Assembly (NCBI GenBank): GCA_009746045.1
Contig: RPFO01000412.1
Coordinates: 200,001 to 255,650, forward strand
Direction: 5' to 3'
Length of the DNA: 55,650 nt
From: Mesostigma viride
Taxonomy: Eukaryota > Streptophyta > Mesostigmatophyceae > Mesostigmatales > Mesostigmataceae
The stretch's first letter is position 1. Each line of letters starts with the position of its first letter. The notes below the pieces were generated by a model. It saw nothing but the letters and a program-made list of their open reading frames with translations. It was not told where the DNA came from and ran no database searches. The translations under genes and the position numbers were made by a program. Below are positions 30,394 through 40,269 of this stretch, one piece after another.

Positions 30394-30765
30394 GAGTGCT
30401 CCCGTTGCATAGTGGGAGCCGTCACGGAGCACCGGAGTGCTTGTGCACAACAGGAAGAAAGGGCAGAGACCCTCTGGCCCCTTCATGCCTAAGGCATGCC
30501 ACCGCAGCAATCAGACACGATAGGCGATCCGGCAAATTCTGTCGGGTGCATGATAGGACAGCTGCGTGAGCATATCATGGCCAGCAGCGTGGGCAAGCAA
30601 GCGGAGCATAGCTAGGGCGTAGCAGGGCTCGCTGTACTAATGCTACGCTAAGCCCAAGGCTATGGCCGCTAGTTTTGTACCGCGTGCGTTAGCAGTGCAC
30701 GTGACTAGGTGTGGTGGCAAGCGGCTAGGCATTAATTCTAAGCATGGCTGCCGTGGCGGCAGTGA
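30394..30765. other. Spacer, nothing recognised
   Basis: Contains a short hairpin (GCTCCC...GGGAGC near 30397-30420) and no recognisable gene. Confidence 0.4.
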
Positions 30766-32060
30766 CTACCAATGATTACAAGGGCTAATCCAGCCCGCAG
30801 GGGGCGTCCACATCCAGTGTGGTTGATCATCAGGTCCCCGCCCCTCCGGACAGGAGGGAGTACACCTTGGGCCGCTTCTGGGGATCGATCCTGCGTGTGG
30901 CGGAGGTATTCCGGCCACAGGTCGCGTCGCTGCTGCTGCATGCTGAGCAGGGGTCACATCGTCGTCCAGCGTCCAGGTGAGGTCGTGCAACCTCTTGCGA
31001 CGAGAAAGGAACCGCTGCTTGTCCTTATAGTCAGGGGAGGGGAAGGTGAGCAGGACTACCTGGTGGGGGACTGAGCCGCCTTAGTTGTCCCGTGAGTGGG
31101 GAAGGCGGTGGCACCCACGCAGTTCTACGTCACCTACCAGGCCCACTGCATGATGAGGGTAAGAAGCTGGTCCATGAGCTCGACGTCGGCGAGAGTGGAA
31201 CCTTGCCGTCTCCCTTGAGTGCCTTCTGGGAGAAACAACGCAGCACCAGTGACTCGGCACTCGCGGCGCGAGCGCGGTCGGTGGCCTCCCGTTGTTTTGC
31301 ATGCCTGGCAGAGGTCTTCCAGCTCCTGGAGTTTCGTGGCGATGGCCTCAGTGGTCGAGGCGGTCGCTGAACGCAGCAGGTCCGCGTATGTATGCCGGCG
31401 AGAGCTAGTTCGGCGAGAGGCTATCATCTGCAGGCCGGCCGGGTGGGCTGGGCTGCGATGGTGGCCGGGTCTGCGCTGCAATCGACCCCGGGACCTGCGC
31501 GGCCATGCAGGGCGTCGGTACGTGTGGGCGGCGATGGCTTCGAGCTTCTTGACGAGCAGGCCGCACTAGCTTGCCCTAGCTCCACCTGATTTAGGCGAGA
31601 GACAAGTGCAGCATGCGCCTCAGATGCCTGCGCCGCGGTCTGCAGCGCCGTGAACTGAGGTTGGAGCTTGTGGGCGATCTTGGTTTCCACATTGGAGACC
31701 CGGGCCTCCACCGTGCATGTTGAGCATCGTGTTCAGCGAGGTCAGAGCTTCTAGGCCAGCGGCCAGCTAGGTCACGTGCTCCTCCAACACTGCGCGGATG
31801 TCATCCTATAATTGCTAGTACGTGATCGAGGGAGCGGGTGTGGCTGTGGGCGCGGGGGCTGGGTTGTGTAGTGTAGCGATGAGGGCGCTGCTTTGCTCAA
31901 CTGGAAGTGGCTGGTCCGAGGATCGTCACGTGCCTAATAAACGCCTCGTTGGAGGTGAAGAGGCGCAACACCTCGTTGGCATCATCGTAACTGATCGAAA
32001 GCCTCGATCCGTCAAGCGTTGCGTTCGATATCTTGAACCAGGTACCGGACGGGACCTGGT
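30766..32060 (-). pseudogene. Decayed coiled-coil ORF (possible LINE ORF1), minus strand
   Basis: Minus-strand pieces read helical, charged segments: DIRAVLEEHVT near 31800, MEARVSNVETKIAHKLQPQF at 31711, SRLNQVELGQ near 31590, TTEAIATKLQELEDLCQACK near 31320, ELMDQLLTLIMQW near 31140 and LTWTLDDDV near 30980. Frames change several times. Coiled-coil character suggests the RNA-binding structural protein of a LINE, perhaps the partner ORF of the LINE A/B/C family, but no RRM or zinc knuckle is visible. Confidence 0.4.
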
Positions 32061-32259
32061 CAACCTATCCCGGGGACAGAGTTTGCCAATGGAAAGGAAG
32101 GTAAAGTTTGCATTGCCGGGGATCGAGAAAGCGGGGCCATTTCGGGTCGTGGCAGGGTTTCTTGGGGTCAGGCGAGGCGCGTGGCGATGGTTTTGCAGGT
32201 ACGTATTCCAGACGGCTGGGCGAGAACAATGGCGAGTGGACTGCTATATATGCAGGACA

Positions 32260-32525
32260 ATTGCAAGAAGAGGTGGCAGACCATTGTCCAGACCCACACC
32301 CCGGCCCCTGTGGGCAAGCCCCCCCCCCCACCCAGGAGGCAAGGGCGCTTTGCTGAGTAGAGTAGCTATGATTTTATGGATTAGTTTAGAGTTAGCTTAT
32401 AGTTAGGTTTTGCGGCCGCTTCGCTCACCCCCATCCACTCATCAAGCATTGAAGGCATCAAGCAAGGGAATACGTGCTACATGATCTCCCAACGGAGTCA
32501 TGTTATAGTACGTAATTTAATTAAA
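32260..32525 (+). mobile_element. LINE 3' end copy
   Basis: Homologous to LINE A 25843-26060: same C-terminal phrase (RWQTIVQTHTPAP), stop, and 3' UTR landmarks including TACATGATCTCCCAACGG. It ends in a TTTAATTAAAAAA tail. A truncated copy in the plus orientation. Confidence 0.75.
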
Positions 32526-33283
32526 AAATGTTCCGAATTGCTGGCGCACCACTGTCAGCCGGTATGTAAAAAAAAAAAAATCGCAATTCAATGGGAGCTG
32601 TAGATTGGGATGCCTCCTGGGACTTGTAAACGCTCACATAACGCTGTTACGTGTTAATGAATTAATTAATCAATTATTGGGATGCCTATACTGATCAGGA
32701 GAACCACATATAGGGCTCCGTGGAATCATGCCAGAGGTCCTCTAGTTTGAATCCGTGTTTGAGCTACGTGGACTTTTTCGTACTTTTCGCGTTCCGGCCG
32801 GCTCAGCAGCATTTAGTTTACTATTTGCTGCTTGCCTTGACGATATGGGGGGCTCAAAAACAATGCCATTCATGGGTTCAGACACGAGACGCCACGGCTT
32901 CATAGCAAATATTAGACCGGGGTGCGTGTGTTGGGCCCAGTCTGGCCAAGCGATTTAGATGTGCCATTAATTGATGGCTGTGCTACTGTCAAGACCTGTA
33001 TAGTAGGTAAAAGGCAGCATCCCTTGAGTACAACACAGAGAACAGTCATGCTGTTTGTGCCCACGGTATTCTCGGTACACTGTGCATGCCTTCTAAAGAC
33101 CAGTTCTATGTGTGGAAAGGGGGGCTAACCAGGCATGCATAGTCGGGCACCAGCAAGGCATGTAATGGATGGGGCTTATGAACCCAGCAGATAACTAAGC
33201 CAGCGTAACCAAGCCAAATTAACCAACATAATTTGGCTTTCAGGCTAGGCCACTTGCTTGCCTCTTTCGTGCTATGCACTCAT
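32526..33283. other. Spacer, nothing recognised
   Basis: About 750 bp with an A13 run near 32567 and a TTAAT tract near 32655. Short open frames only. Confidence 0.4.
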
Positions 33284-34283
33284 TCCCTCCCTCCCTCCCT
33301 CCCTCCCTCCCTCCCTCCCTCCCTCCCTCCCTCCCTCCCTCCCTCCCTCCCTCCCTCCTCCCTCCTCCCTTCCTCCCTCCCTCCCTCCCTCCTCCCTCCC
33401 TCCCTCCCTCCCTCCCTCCTCCCTCCCTCCTCCCTCCCTCCCTCCCTCCCTCCTCCCTCCTCCCTCCCTCCCTCCCTCCCTCCTCCCTCCCTCCCTCCCT
33501 CCCTCCCTCCCTCCCTCCCTCCCTCCCTCCTCCTCCCTCCTCCCTCCCTCCCTCCCTCCCTCCCTCCCTCCCTCCTCCCTCCCTCCCTCCCTCCCTCCCT
33601 CCCTCCCTCCCTCCTCCCTCCCTCCCTCCTCCCTCCCTCCCTCCCTCCCTCCCTCCCTCCCTCCCTCCCTCCCTCCCTCCCTCCTCCCTCCCTCCCTCCT
33701 CCTCCCTCCCTCCCTCCCTCCCTCCCTCCCTCCTCCCTCCCTCCCTCCCTCCCTCCCTCCCTCCCTCCCTCCCTCCTCCCTCCCTCCCTCCCTCCCTCCC
33801 TCCCTCCCTCCCTCCCTCCCTCCTCCCTCCCTCCCTCCCTCCCTCCCTCCTCCCTCCCTCCTCCCTCCCTCCCTCCCTCCCTCCTCCCTCCCTCCCTCCC
33901 TCCCTCCCTCCCTCCCTCGATCCTCCCTCGATCCTCCCTCCCTCCCTCCCTCCCTGAGTCCCTCCCTCCCTCCCTCCCTCCCTCCCTCCCTCCCTCCCTC
34001 CCTCCCTCCCTCCTCCTCCCTCCCTCCCTCCCTCCCTCCCTCCCTCCCTCCCTCCTCCCTCCCTCCCTCCCTCCCTCCCTCCCTCCCTCCTCCCTCCCTC
34101 CCTCCCTCCCTCCCTCCCTCCCTCCCTCCCTCCCTCCCTCCCTCCCTCCCTCCCTCCCTCCCTCCCTCCCTCCCTCCCTCCCTCCCTCCCTCCCTCCCTC
34201 CCTCCCTCCCTCCCTCCCTCCCTCCCTCCCTCCCTCCCTCCCTCCCTCCCTCCCTCCCTCCTCCCTCCCTCCCTCCCTCCCTC
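33284..34283. repeat. 1-kb (CCCT)n microsatellite with CCT interruptions
   Basis: Nearly pure CCCT units with scattered CCT slips and two CGAT substitutions near 33919 and 33930. All frames translate to Leu-Pro-Pro-Ser or Glu-Gly-Gly-Arg repeats of about 350 codons; these are artefacts. The minus strand is (AGGG)n and could form G-quadruplexes. Confidence 0.97.
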
Positions 34284-34389
34284 AGCCAGCAATGTAGAGA
34301 TTAAAAGGCACATTGCTTACCATCACGCGCCACGAGGACAACAGCCACCATGCACATACCGATTAATGAACGCTTACGGAACGAGCTCA
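34284..34389. other. Short spacer between the microsatellite and Copia LTR-like DNA
   Basis: No features seen. Confidence 0.4.
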
Positions 34390-35163
34390 TATAGTTAACG
34401 TTTTTAAACGCAATGTATAAGGATATGGTTGCAATGAAGCAATGTGTGAACGTGGTTGGAACGGAGCTTTGTTAAAATTGGATAATGTTACAGCGCTCAC
34501 CCACTTGAGGCTTATACACGAGTTTGCCAAGTCAAGGCAAAACACGTGAGGCGGGCTCGCAAGAGATGCCCAATTGGCACTAGCCTATTCTTTATATACT
34601 TGTGCACTGTGCTTTGCTAGTCCTGAGCAGCCTAGGAGGCCTGCTCAGTAATAACACTCTCGGTACAGTATTCACTACCTGTACAGCGCCCAGCTCCTAT
34701 ACAGTAGGTCTGCCATACAGGTACAGCGACCACAGAGCACAGTCCACAGTGACTATTGCATCTGCACCTAGAAGTCCAGGACTAAGCCTGCGGTACCAAC
34801 AGACCACAGGTTAAGGTTCCTATTTCCTGCGTACGACGTATTAATCCAATACCGTCGTAGGTTCAGCACCTAATTCCTGTCAGCCCACCAGGAATTACTG
34901 TCGACCCCATATGTCGTCGGCAAATATTCACGTCCGACTTAGAAGAACAGCCGGCTCGCGCTCGCGCGCGACCGGGAAGTCGGAACGCCATAACTTTCTT
35001 GATACTTGTCGGAATGAACTCGTTCCGGTGCCGCTGGAATCGCAGAGATATGCCGAATCAGGAACACGCTAATGCGCTTGGCGCCAACTCCAATCCTTTC
35101 TTTTCTTGAGCTGTAGCAGCTCACACAAGTCTACATACAAACACACACAATGGGTACTGGACA
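34390..35163 (-). repeat. Probable Copia 3' LTR
   Basis: On the minus strand it would start TGTCCAGTACCC at 35163, right after a purine tract. It carries repeated TACAG motifs near 34660-34730. The low end is placed at the 45-bp stretch shared with 53404-53443. No full partner LTR is visible, so the limits are tentative. Confidence 0.4.
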
Positions 35164-35172
35164 TCCTCCCCG
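35164..35172 (-). promoter_or_regulatory. Probable Copia polypurine tract
   Basis: The minus strand reads CGGGGAGGA directly before TGTCCAG, the usual PPT/LTR junction. Confidence 0.45.
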
Positions 35173-35831
35173 ACTACAAGTCACAACCCGCTGGGCATGA
35201 CAGTCAGCTTGGATTCCTTATTATATGTACATAGCACCCATACTGGTTCAGGAGCACAAACAAATTACAATGAGTCCCTATCCCTTCCCGGGAGGCTCGT
35301 TGTGTTACCCATGTACAAGAGGTCATGGCCAACTGTGGCAGCCCACTAGGTGTTCAGCGAAGAACTTGAGAAGTATGTACAACCTTCAGGACCTTAGGCG
35401 AAACCCCACAGATCACCCACAACAGCTCATCAGAAAACATTGCTGACCCCCAGACGGGAGTCGGCGCCGGTCTGCTGCCCCTTATCGAACCAGACACAAC
35501 ATCTACGCGAAGCACATGCAAAACACAAGCTCCTATACTCATTCCAACCGTGGAAAATCAGGGGACCTGTCGCCACCTCACCAGCATGGTGGATGGGTCA
35601 GCCAGTCCGTGAAACTCCGCCTTAAGACGGCACCAGGGAATCGAACCCCGCCCACAAACCACAGATCTGGGGAAACCTCAGACTGAGATGAAAACCCCAG
35701 ATAGACATCTCTCCATCAGAGACAATGTCAGACATTCCCACACCAGAGACATGTCTCACCCCTCAAGGTGTGCTCAGGATTATGTACAATCAAGCTCCCA
35801 GCCTGATATCCAGAGACCCAGCTCTCAGCTT
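35173..35831 (-). other. Copia 3' untranslated stretch
   Basis: About 660 bp between the RNase H stop and the PPT. No motif-bearing frame on either strand. Confidence 0.4.
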
Positions 35832-37339
35832 TTAGACAGATAGACCGACTTGACAGTCAGCATTCATGAGCTTCCTCAGTACATTGTACTGGGCTGGGGC
35901 CTTGTGTGGCAGCTTGGTCAATGCATCAGCAGGGTTCTCCTCGCCAGGGATATGCTTCAAGTCAACCAAACTGGCCAACTCCTTCAGCAACAAATAATCC
36001 AGGTCCCGGCTTCTGGCCAGCTGCTTGTGAACAAAATGGACCATATACCCATGCTGTCTGTTAGCAACAACGTCTCCATCTGCAAGGTCCAAGGGGTAAC
36101 TGAAGCCAGCTCCAGCATTAACTCCTTTATGTACAAGCTGGACTGGATCCCCTAGCTCGCATATGGCCCTGCATTCTGCCACATCTAGTTGAACTGATAC
36201 AGACCCTCTTCTGCAGTCTGCTGTACCAGCTGAACAAACTTGCCCTGCTCTGCATGATAAAAAGCAAACAGAGCAGCAGATCTCCCCCTGACCTTGGTAA
36301 CCTGGCGAGCATCCATGGAACTGTCAACAAAGATCTCCAAGGTGATAGGCTGGGCAAAGTCAATCCCAGACAAAATCAGATCAGGGGTACTCTCCACCAA
36401 TCGGACTATGACTCGAGGCTTCTCATCCTCAAGCACATCATCAGGCATTCTGCTATGGACCATCAAAGACGGACCACAGATGCTGGCAAACCAGGCCCAC
36501 ATGCCTCTCAACTCAGGTCCTGCAGCCTGGGTGATCTTCTCTGGCAAGGCCTTCACAATGGTCTGTTTATAATCTCCTCCAGCCTGAAGCCTGATACTCC
36601 ACTCCCCATCCCTCCTGAGCAGGGTAGCCTGCATTCCACAGAACACTACAGGCTTGTTGGGCTCCTGCCACAGCTCCTTGCCCAGTGAAAACTTGCCACT
36701 GATGACAGGAATAAACTTCTTCAGCCAGGTCGTGGGGGCTAGCAAATGCAGATCATCTCCATGCAAACTAGCATACACTGGCAGACCCTCCCATTGGGCC
36801 AGCAACAAACAGGGATCAACTGAAGACACTGTCAAGCCACACTCACTGATCAGAGCTTCCTGCAGCGTGAGTCTCCAGATGATTGGGCTCGACCTGAGTC
36901 CTTCCAGGCCCTTCAGAATAACCAGGAAATGTTGATGCAGCTCCAGCTTCCAGATAGCAGGCACCTCAACACAGTAAGGCTCATCCTGCTTCCACACCCT
37001 CCTGGCCACTTCCGGATCAGATTTTAAAAATGCCCTCTTGAAGTCCAGCAGTACTGATGACATAGCTGCTCCCCTGTTCAGCAACCCCACGTAGAGACAT
37101 AGCAAAATTCTCCATGTGTCGTGTAACATTCCTGGCGTGTACAGCTCCTCTCCTGGCAGACTCCCCGTGCCGTGATACTCATTCAGGACAGGCCTGACAT
37201 GGGGCACCGATACCTCATCCACAACCTTCCTCTTCAGCACAAATCTCAAAGCAAGCTTCCTTGATGCTGGAGGACGCCTGTCTGTTGGTGCAGCACACTC
37301 AAACTGCAACCACTCCACCAATGCCTTGGAGAAGGCGAG
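35832..37339 (-). pseudogene. pol: Copia reverse transcriptase and RNase H (one frameshift)
   Basis: From the G2 insertion point at 37339 downward: the RT lead-in (ALRFVLKRKV, VRPVLNEYHG), LLDFKRAFLKSD near 37045 (the Copia LDVKTAFL block), GLRSSPIIW near 36890, YASLHGDDLHLL near 36760 in place of the usual YVDD, then RNase H with EIFVDSSMDAR near 36310, VQLDVAECRAI near 36185 and KHIPGEENPADALTKL near 35930. A frame change near 36185 separates the two ORFs. DD is kept but the first residues of the RT motif are unusual, so activity is uncertain. Confidence 0.85.
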
Positions 37340-37883
37340 TGTTACGTCGCGTAACAATTCGTTATAGTTACGGACGTAAATTAGGTCTTTTGCCTCGGTT
37401 GTCCCTAGGTTTACGTGTGGTTCCTACCGGGACATTATTGTCCTCGTAACAGTACTGTGGTACATTAGGTGCCTTTGGGCGCCGCGCCGCGTACTTTATT
37501 AGTGGTCCTCATCCTTTGGTAGAATGTAGTGGACCAGCGTGCATCTGTAGGCGAGGGCCAGGTCGGCCCGAGCGTGTTGGACCGTTGGTGACCATTTATG
37601 CACGTTCCACCCCTCGTGTGTGCACTCGGCGTGTGTTAAATGAATTAACACATATTAGCTTGGGTCACGGCAGTTTAGTTGTGTTTCATTCCTCTTTTCC
37701 TGGAGTAAACGGGATTGATTAAATGGCCTATGGCATATTACAGTAGTACATATGTAAATGCATTGAGATCTGGTTTGTCTCGTTCGTCTTTCGCTAGGGG
37801 TGTAAATAGAAGCGGCCTTACTAGTCAAGGTAGCATCAGAAGAGGTAGAGGTAGAGGTGGCGGCCGAGGCTTGCGGCGTAACA
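37340..37883 (+). repeat. G2 5' LTR
   Basis: TGTTACG...CGTAACA termini as in G1 but a distinct subfamily in the middle. A candidate primer binding site TGGAATCGGAGG follows at 37885-37896. Confidence 0.97.
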
Positions 37884-38029
37884 ATGGAATCGGAGGTAGT
37901 TTAGATAGAGAGCGAGACGACGATCCTTTGCAACATACGTCATTGAATCAACCCTTCCGCGGCTGGGAAAAGGAAGACGACACCTACTTGACAGGTAATG
38001 GGCGGGTCGCCTGCGAGCTGGGGGGGTAG
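37715..38029 (+). CDS. Leader ORF spanning the LTR/PBS junction, Arg-Gly rich
   Basis: About 100 codons running from the LTR through the PBS into the leader, with an RGRGRGGGRG stretch. The part after the LTR resembles a G1 frame (11425-11664) in the same place: both contain RNNG, PLQ, FRG and an acidic ED. The mature genomic RNA would start within the LTR, so at least part could be translated. It may be a regulatory upstream ORF. Possible splice signals follow (ACAG-GTAATG near 37999 and a pyrimidine-rich CCAG near 38400). Weak evidence for a protein. Confidence 0.3.
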   Translation: MIKWPMAYYSSTYVNALRSGLSRSSFARGVNRSGLTSQGSIRRGRGRGGGRGLRRNNGIGGSLDRERDDDPLQHTSLNQPFRGWEKEDDTYLTGNGRVACELGG

Positions 38030-38411
38030 TGCTGCCTGATTCAGGACACGCCCTGCCTAGAAGATAGACCTGCTCGAAGCGGAAAATCCTTTTATAGATA
38101 GTTCCTTTTCCTCGTCTTGTTTTCTTTAGAAATGTCGTTTCCTGCCGTAGACAGGTGCTGGTTTTGGTTCGACGATAGAGAGACGGCTAGCGTCTCGTAG
38201 ATTACACTTTTTCTGCATCTTGCCTGCTTTGTATTTAGACGACCCATCGCCGGACGCAGAATTCTTGAAACCGGATACTTACGACCACCTGGCGCTGGAA
38301 ACCTCGTCCCTGCGTGCGTCGTCAATCTGGTTCGGTTTCAGACACCCGAGATAAGTCGCCTTCTCCTCGTTCTCCTCATTTGACTACTCAAGACCTACCA
38401 GGTGCGTTACC

Positions 38412-38804
38412 ATGAGCCAGCGGCGATCTTTTACTGCTCCTTCCCATTCTTCTAGCGATAATAGTCTAGCTAAATATTACGTAGTGATTACGCCTCAATG
38501 GTCCTCCATTTTCCTTTCTTGGTCCGACGCTAGGAAGATCGTTCAGAATCGTGCATACAACGTAATTAGGTATAAGAAATTTATGTCCTTCGAAGAAGCT
38601 CAGCAGTTCCTTATAGATCATAGCCAAACAGATTTAGGCCTGCATGTACGCCCTATTCCTCATGGTCGTCCTCCAGTAGAAGCTCTAGTCTTTGCTACCC
38701 CTCCTTCTTCTCCCCCTAAACGGGCTGCATCTACATCTGCTTCAGATACTCCTCTCACTTTGGAGTTTGGTTCCCTATCCATTACTGTTGTTAAAAAGGA
38801 TTGA
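38412..38804 (+). CDS. Hybrid-binding (viroplasmin / RNase H1 N-terminal) domain protein
   Basis: An intact 130-codon ORF between the leader and gag. Residues 21-62 match the small domain found at the N-terminus of eukaryotic RNase H1 and in caulimovirus viroplasmins: KYYVV at the start, then FLSWSDARKIV (family pattern: Y/F-x-S-W-x-E-C), and YKKFMSFEEAQQFL (family pattern: YKKF-x-S-F-E-E-A-x-x-F). The family binds RNA-DNA hybrids or dsRNA. The C-terminus is Pro/Ser-rich and ends VVKKD. A role in reverse transcription, RNA handling or silencing suppression is inference. The gene is also present, broken, in G1 at the same place, so it belongs to the family. Confidence 0.75.
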   Translation: MSQRRSFTAPSHSSSDNSLAKYYVVITPQWSSIFLSWSDARKIVQNRAYNVIRYKKFMSFEEAQQFLIDHSQTDLGLHVRPIPHGRPPVEALVFATPPSSPPKRAASTSASDTPLTLEFGSLSITVVKKD

Positions 38805-38891
38805 TTTTAATTTTGTTCTTGCTTCAGACCTTCAAGGTTTTTCCTTTTTCTTTTGTTGCTTTCATCTATATTCCTATTCCTTTAATTAAAG

Positions 38892-39855
38892 ATGGATCCA
38901 GTGGGTGGAGATATGTCGCCTATACCTACCAATAATAATAATAATAATACCAATAATAATAACAACACTCTTGGTAACCGACGGGACTCCTTGGAAACGG
39001 TACACCATCTCACTCCTCAAGGTATTCTGCGTACCTCACTTCCTTCTCCTGTTGCTGGTGGTCGCCGTCGTCCCTCAATTACCCCACCTACCTATGAACA
39101 ACGTATTTCACAAGTCAGATTTAGTGATGATCCTTCTTTTGCTGTGAACCAGGCCCCTGCCCCTTCTGCAACCTTGGCTCACCCCTCCAGCAGGTCCTCA
39201 CTCACTAACAATGTTTCTAGGCCTCCTTCCCATCCTGTACCTTCAATGCCTGCCATTAACACGGGTCGTGCCTCTGCCCCTGTCGGCCCTTCTGGGCGCC
39301 CTAGTGCAGTTCCCTTTTACCCACCTGCTTCCTGGTCCTACCCTGAGACGGCGCCTCTCTGATGCTGTACTAGTCCCTCATTATCTTACTACCTGCATTA
39401 CTCCTGAGCTTGCTAACCTCATCCAGTGTGAGTCTCTTGCCTCTCATGCCTACCCAAACTCTGTAGCAGAATTGTTCAAGCGTTTAGAGAACCATTTAGT
39501 CCCTCCCGATGCAGATTGGCAGGATAGATTAGCCTTTGGTACCTTGCAGCAGGGTACCAAATCCTTCAAAGAATATATGAAAGAGTTTGATGCCCAGATG
39601 GTACGAATTAGGGATTTGTCGGGCGCAGAAGTACGTGCCCGCTTCCTTCAGGGCCTCAGTAGACCCTTATTGCGTGAAGTCAAGCGCCAGTTCTCTGCCT
39701 ACCGTTTTACTGACCTGCCCCTCAAGCATGTGCGCCAGCATCTTTTACGAGTAGCAGATTTCTTCTCCACGCCTTCTCTTCCTACCCGTTCCCGTATTAA
39801 TAATATTAGCCTTACCCCTGAGGAGGAGAACTCCTATGTAGAAGAATTAGATATT
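38892..39855 (+). pseudogene. gag: G2 gag, lacking an internal segment
   Basis: Starts MDPVGGDMSPIPT with a short Asn-rich stretch. A Pro/Ser-rich region follows up to 39350, where about 400 bp present in G1 are missing and the frame changes. Core helices continue in another frame: LVPHYLTTCITPELANL near 39370, FKRLENHLVPPDADWQDRL near 39475, FKEYMKEFDAQMVRIRDL near 39570 and RFLQGLSRPLLREVKRQF near 39640. A single-base loss near 39855 breaks the link to the zinc knuckle. Gag of this copy cannot be complete. Confidence 0.85.
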
Positions 39856-39857
39856 GT

Positions 39858-40226
39858 GTGACTGACCTTTCAGCTCTGGATGTCTCTCATATCACCTGCT
39901 ATCATTGTAAGGAAGTAGGTCATCTTAAACGTGAGTGCCCCAAGTTCCTTTCGGGTGCTCCCCCTCATCCCGACGCTCGCCCTCCTCGTACCCCTCAGCG
40001 TGCTCCTATTCGTCCCACTTCAGGACGCATTCCTTCAGCTACCCCTAGTAGGCTGAATGCTGTGCAGACAGGATCCCCAGGGTTCCCCTATGATAATCAG
40101 GCTCCCGCACCCTCTTCAATCCCTCGTGACCCTCCAGCAGTGGCTTTTCCGCCAGGGTCTTCTTCGGGGTTAGTTCCTATGGATTTGGGGGGGAGGGGGA
40201 ACAGTAGGCCTGTCAGCCGGGGGTAA
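39858..40226 (+). CDS. gag: Gag zinc knuckle and C-terminus
   Basis: CYHCKEVGHLKREC near 39896 is a CCHC knuckle (C-x2-C-x4-H-x4-C), the nucleic-acid-binding end of Gag. A Pro/Arg-rich tail with many PPRTPQR phrases follows. It would be continuous with gag but for the single-base difference at about 39855. Confidence 0.85.
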   Translation: MTDLSALDVSHITCYHCKEVGHLKRECPKFLSGAPPHPDARPPRTPQRAPIRPTSGRIPSATPSRLNAVQTGSPGFPYDNQAPAPSSIPRDPPAVAFPPGSSSGLVPMDLGGRGNSRPVSRG

Positions 40227-40269
40227 CCTGGACAGGTCCTTAGATAGTACCCCAGATAATAATTTTTGC

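Noticed and set aside
33284-34283. Telomeric repeat
   Set aside because: CCCT does not match known telomere units such as CCCTAA or CCCTAAA and the tract is interrupted and internal.
33233-34313. Four open frames of 227-357 codons on both strands
   Set aside because: They translate the CCCT microsatellite into Leu-Pro-Pro-Ser or Glu-Gly-Gly-Arg repeats and have no other content.
38412-38804. Endogenous pararetrovirus
   Set aside because: The viroplasmin-like domain lies within a TSD-flanked LTR element with integrase and chromodomain; no movement protein or coat protein of a caulimovirid is seen.
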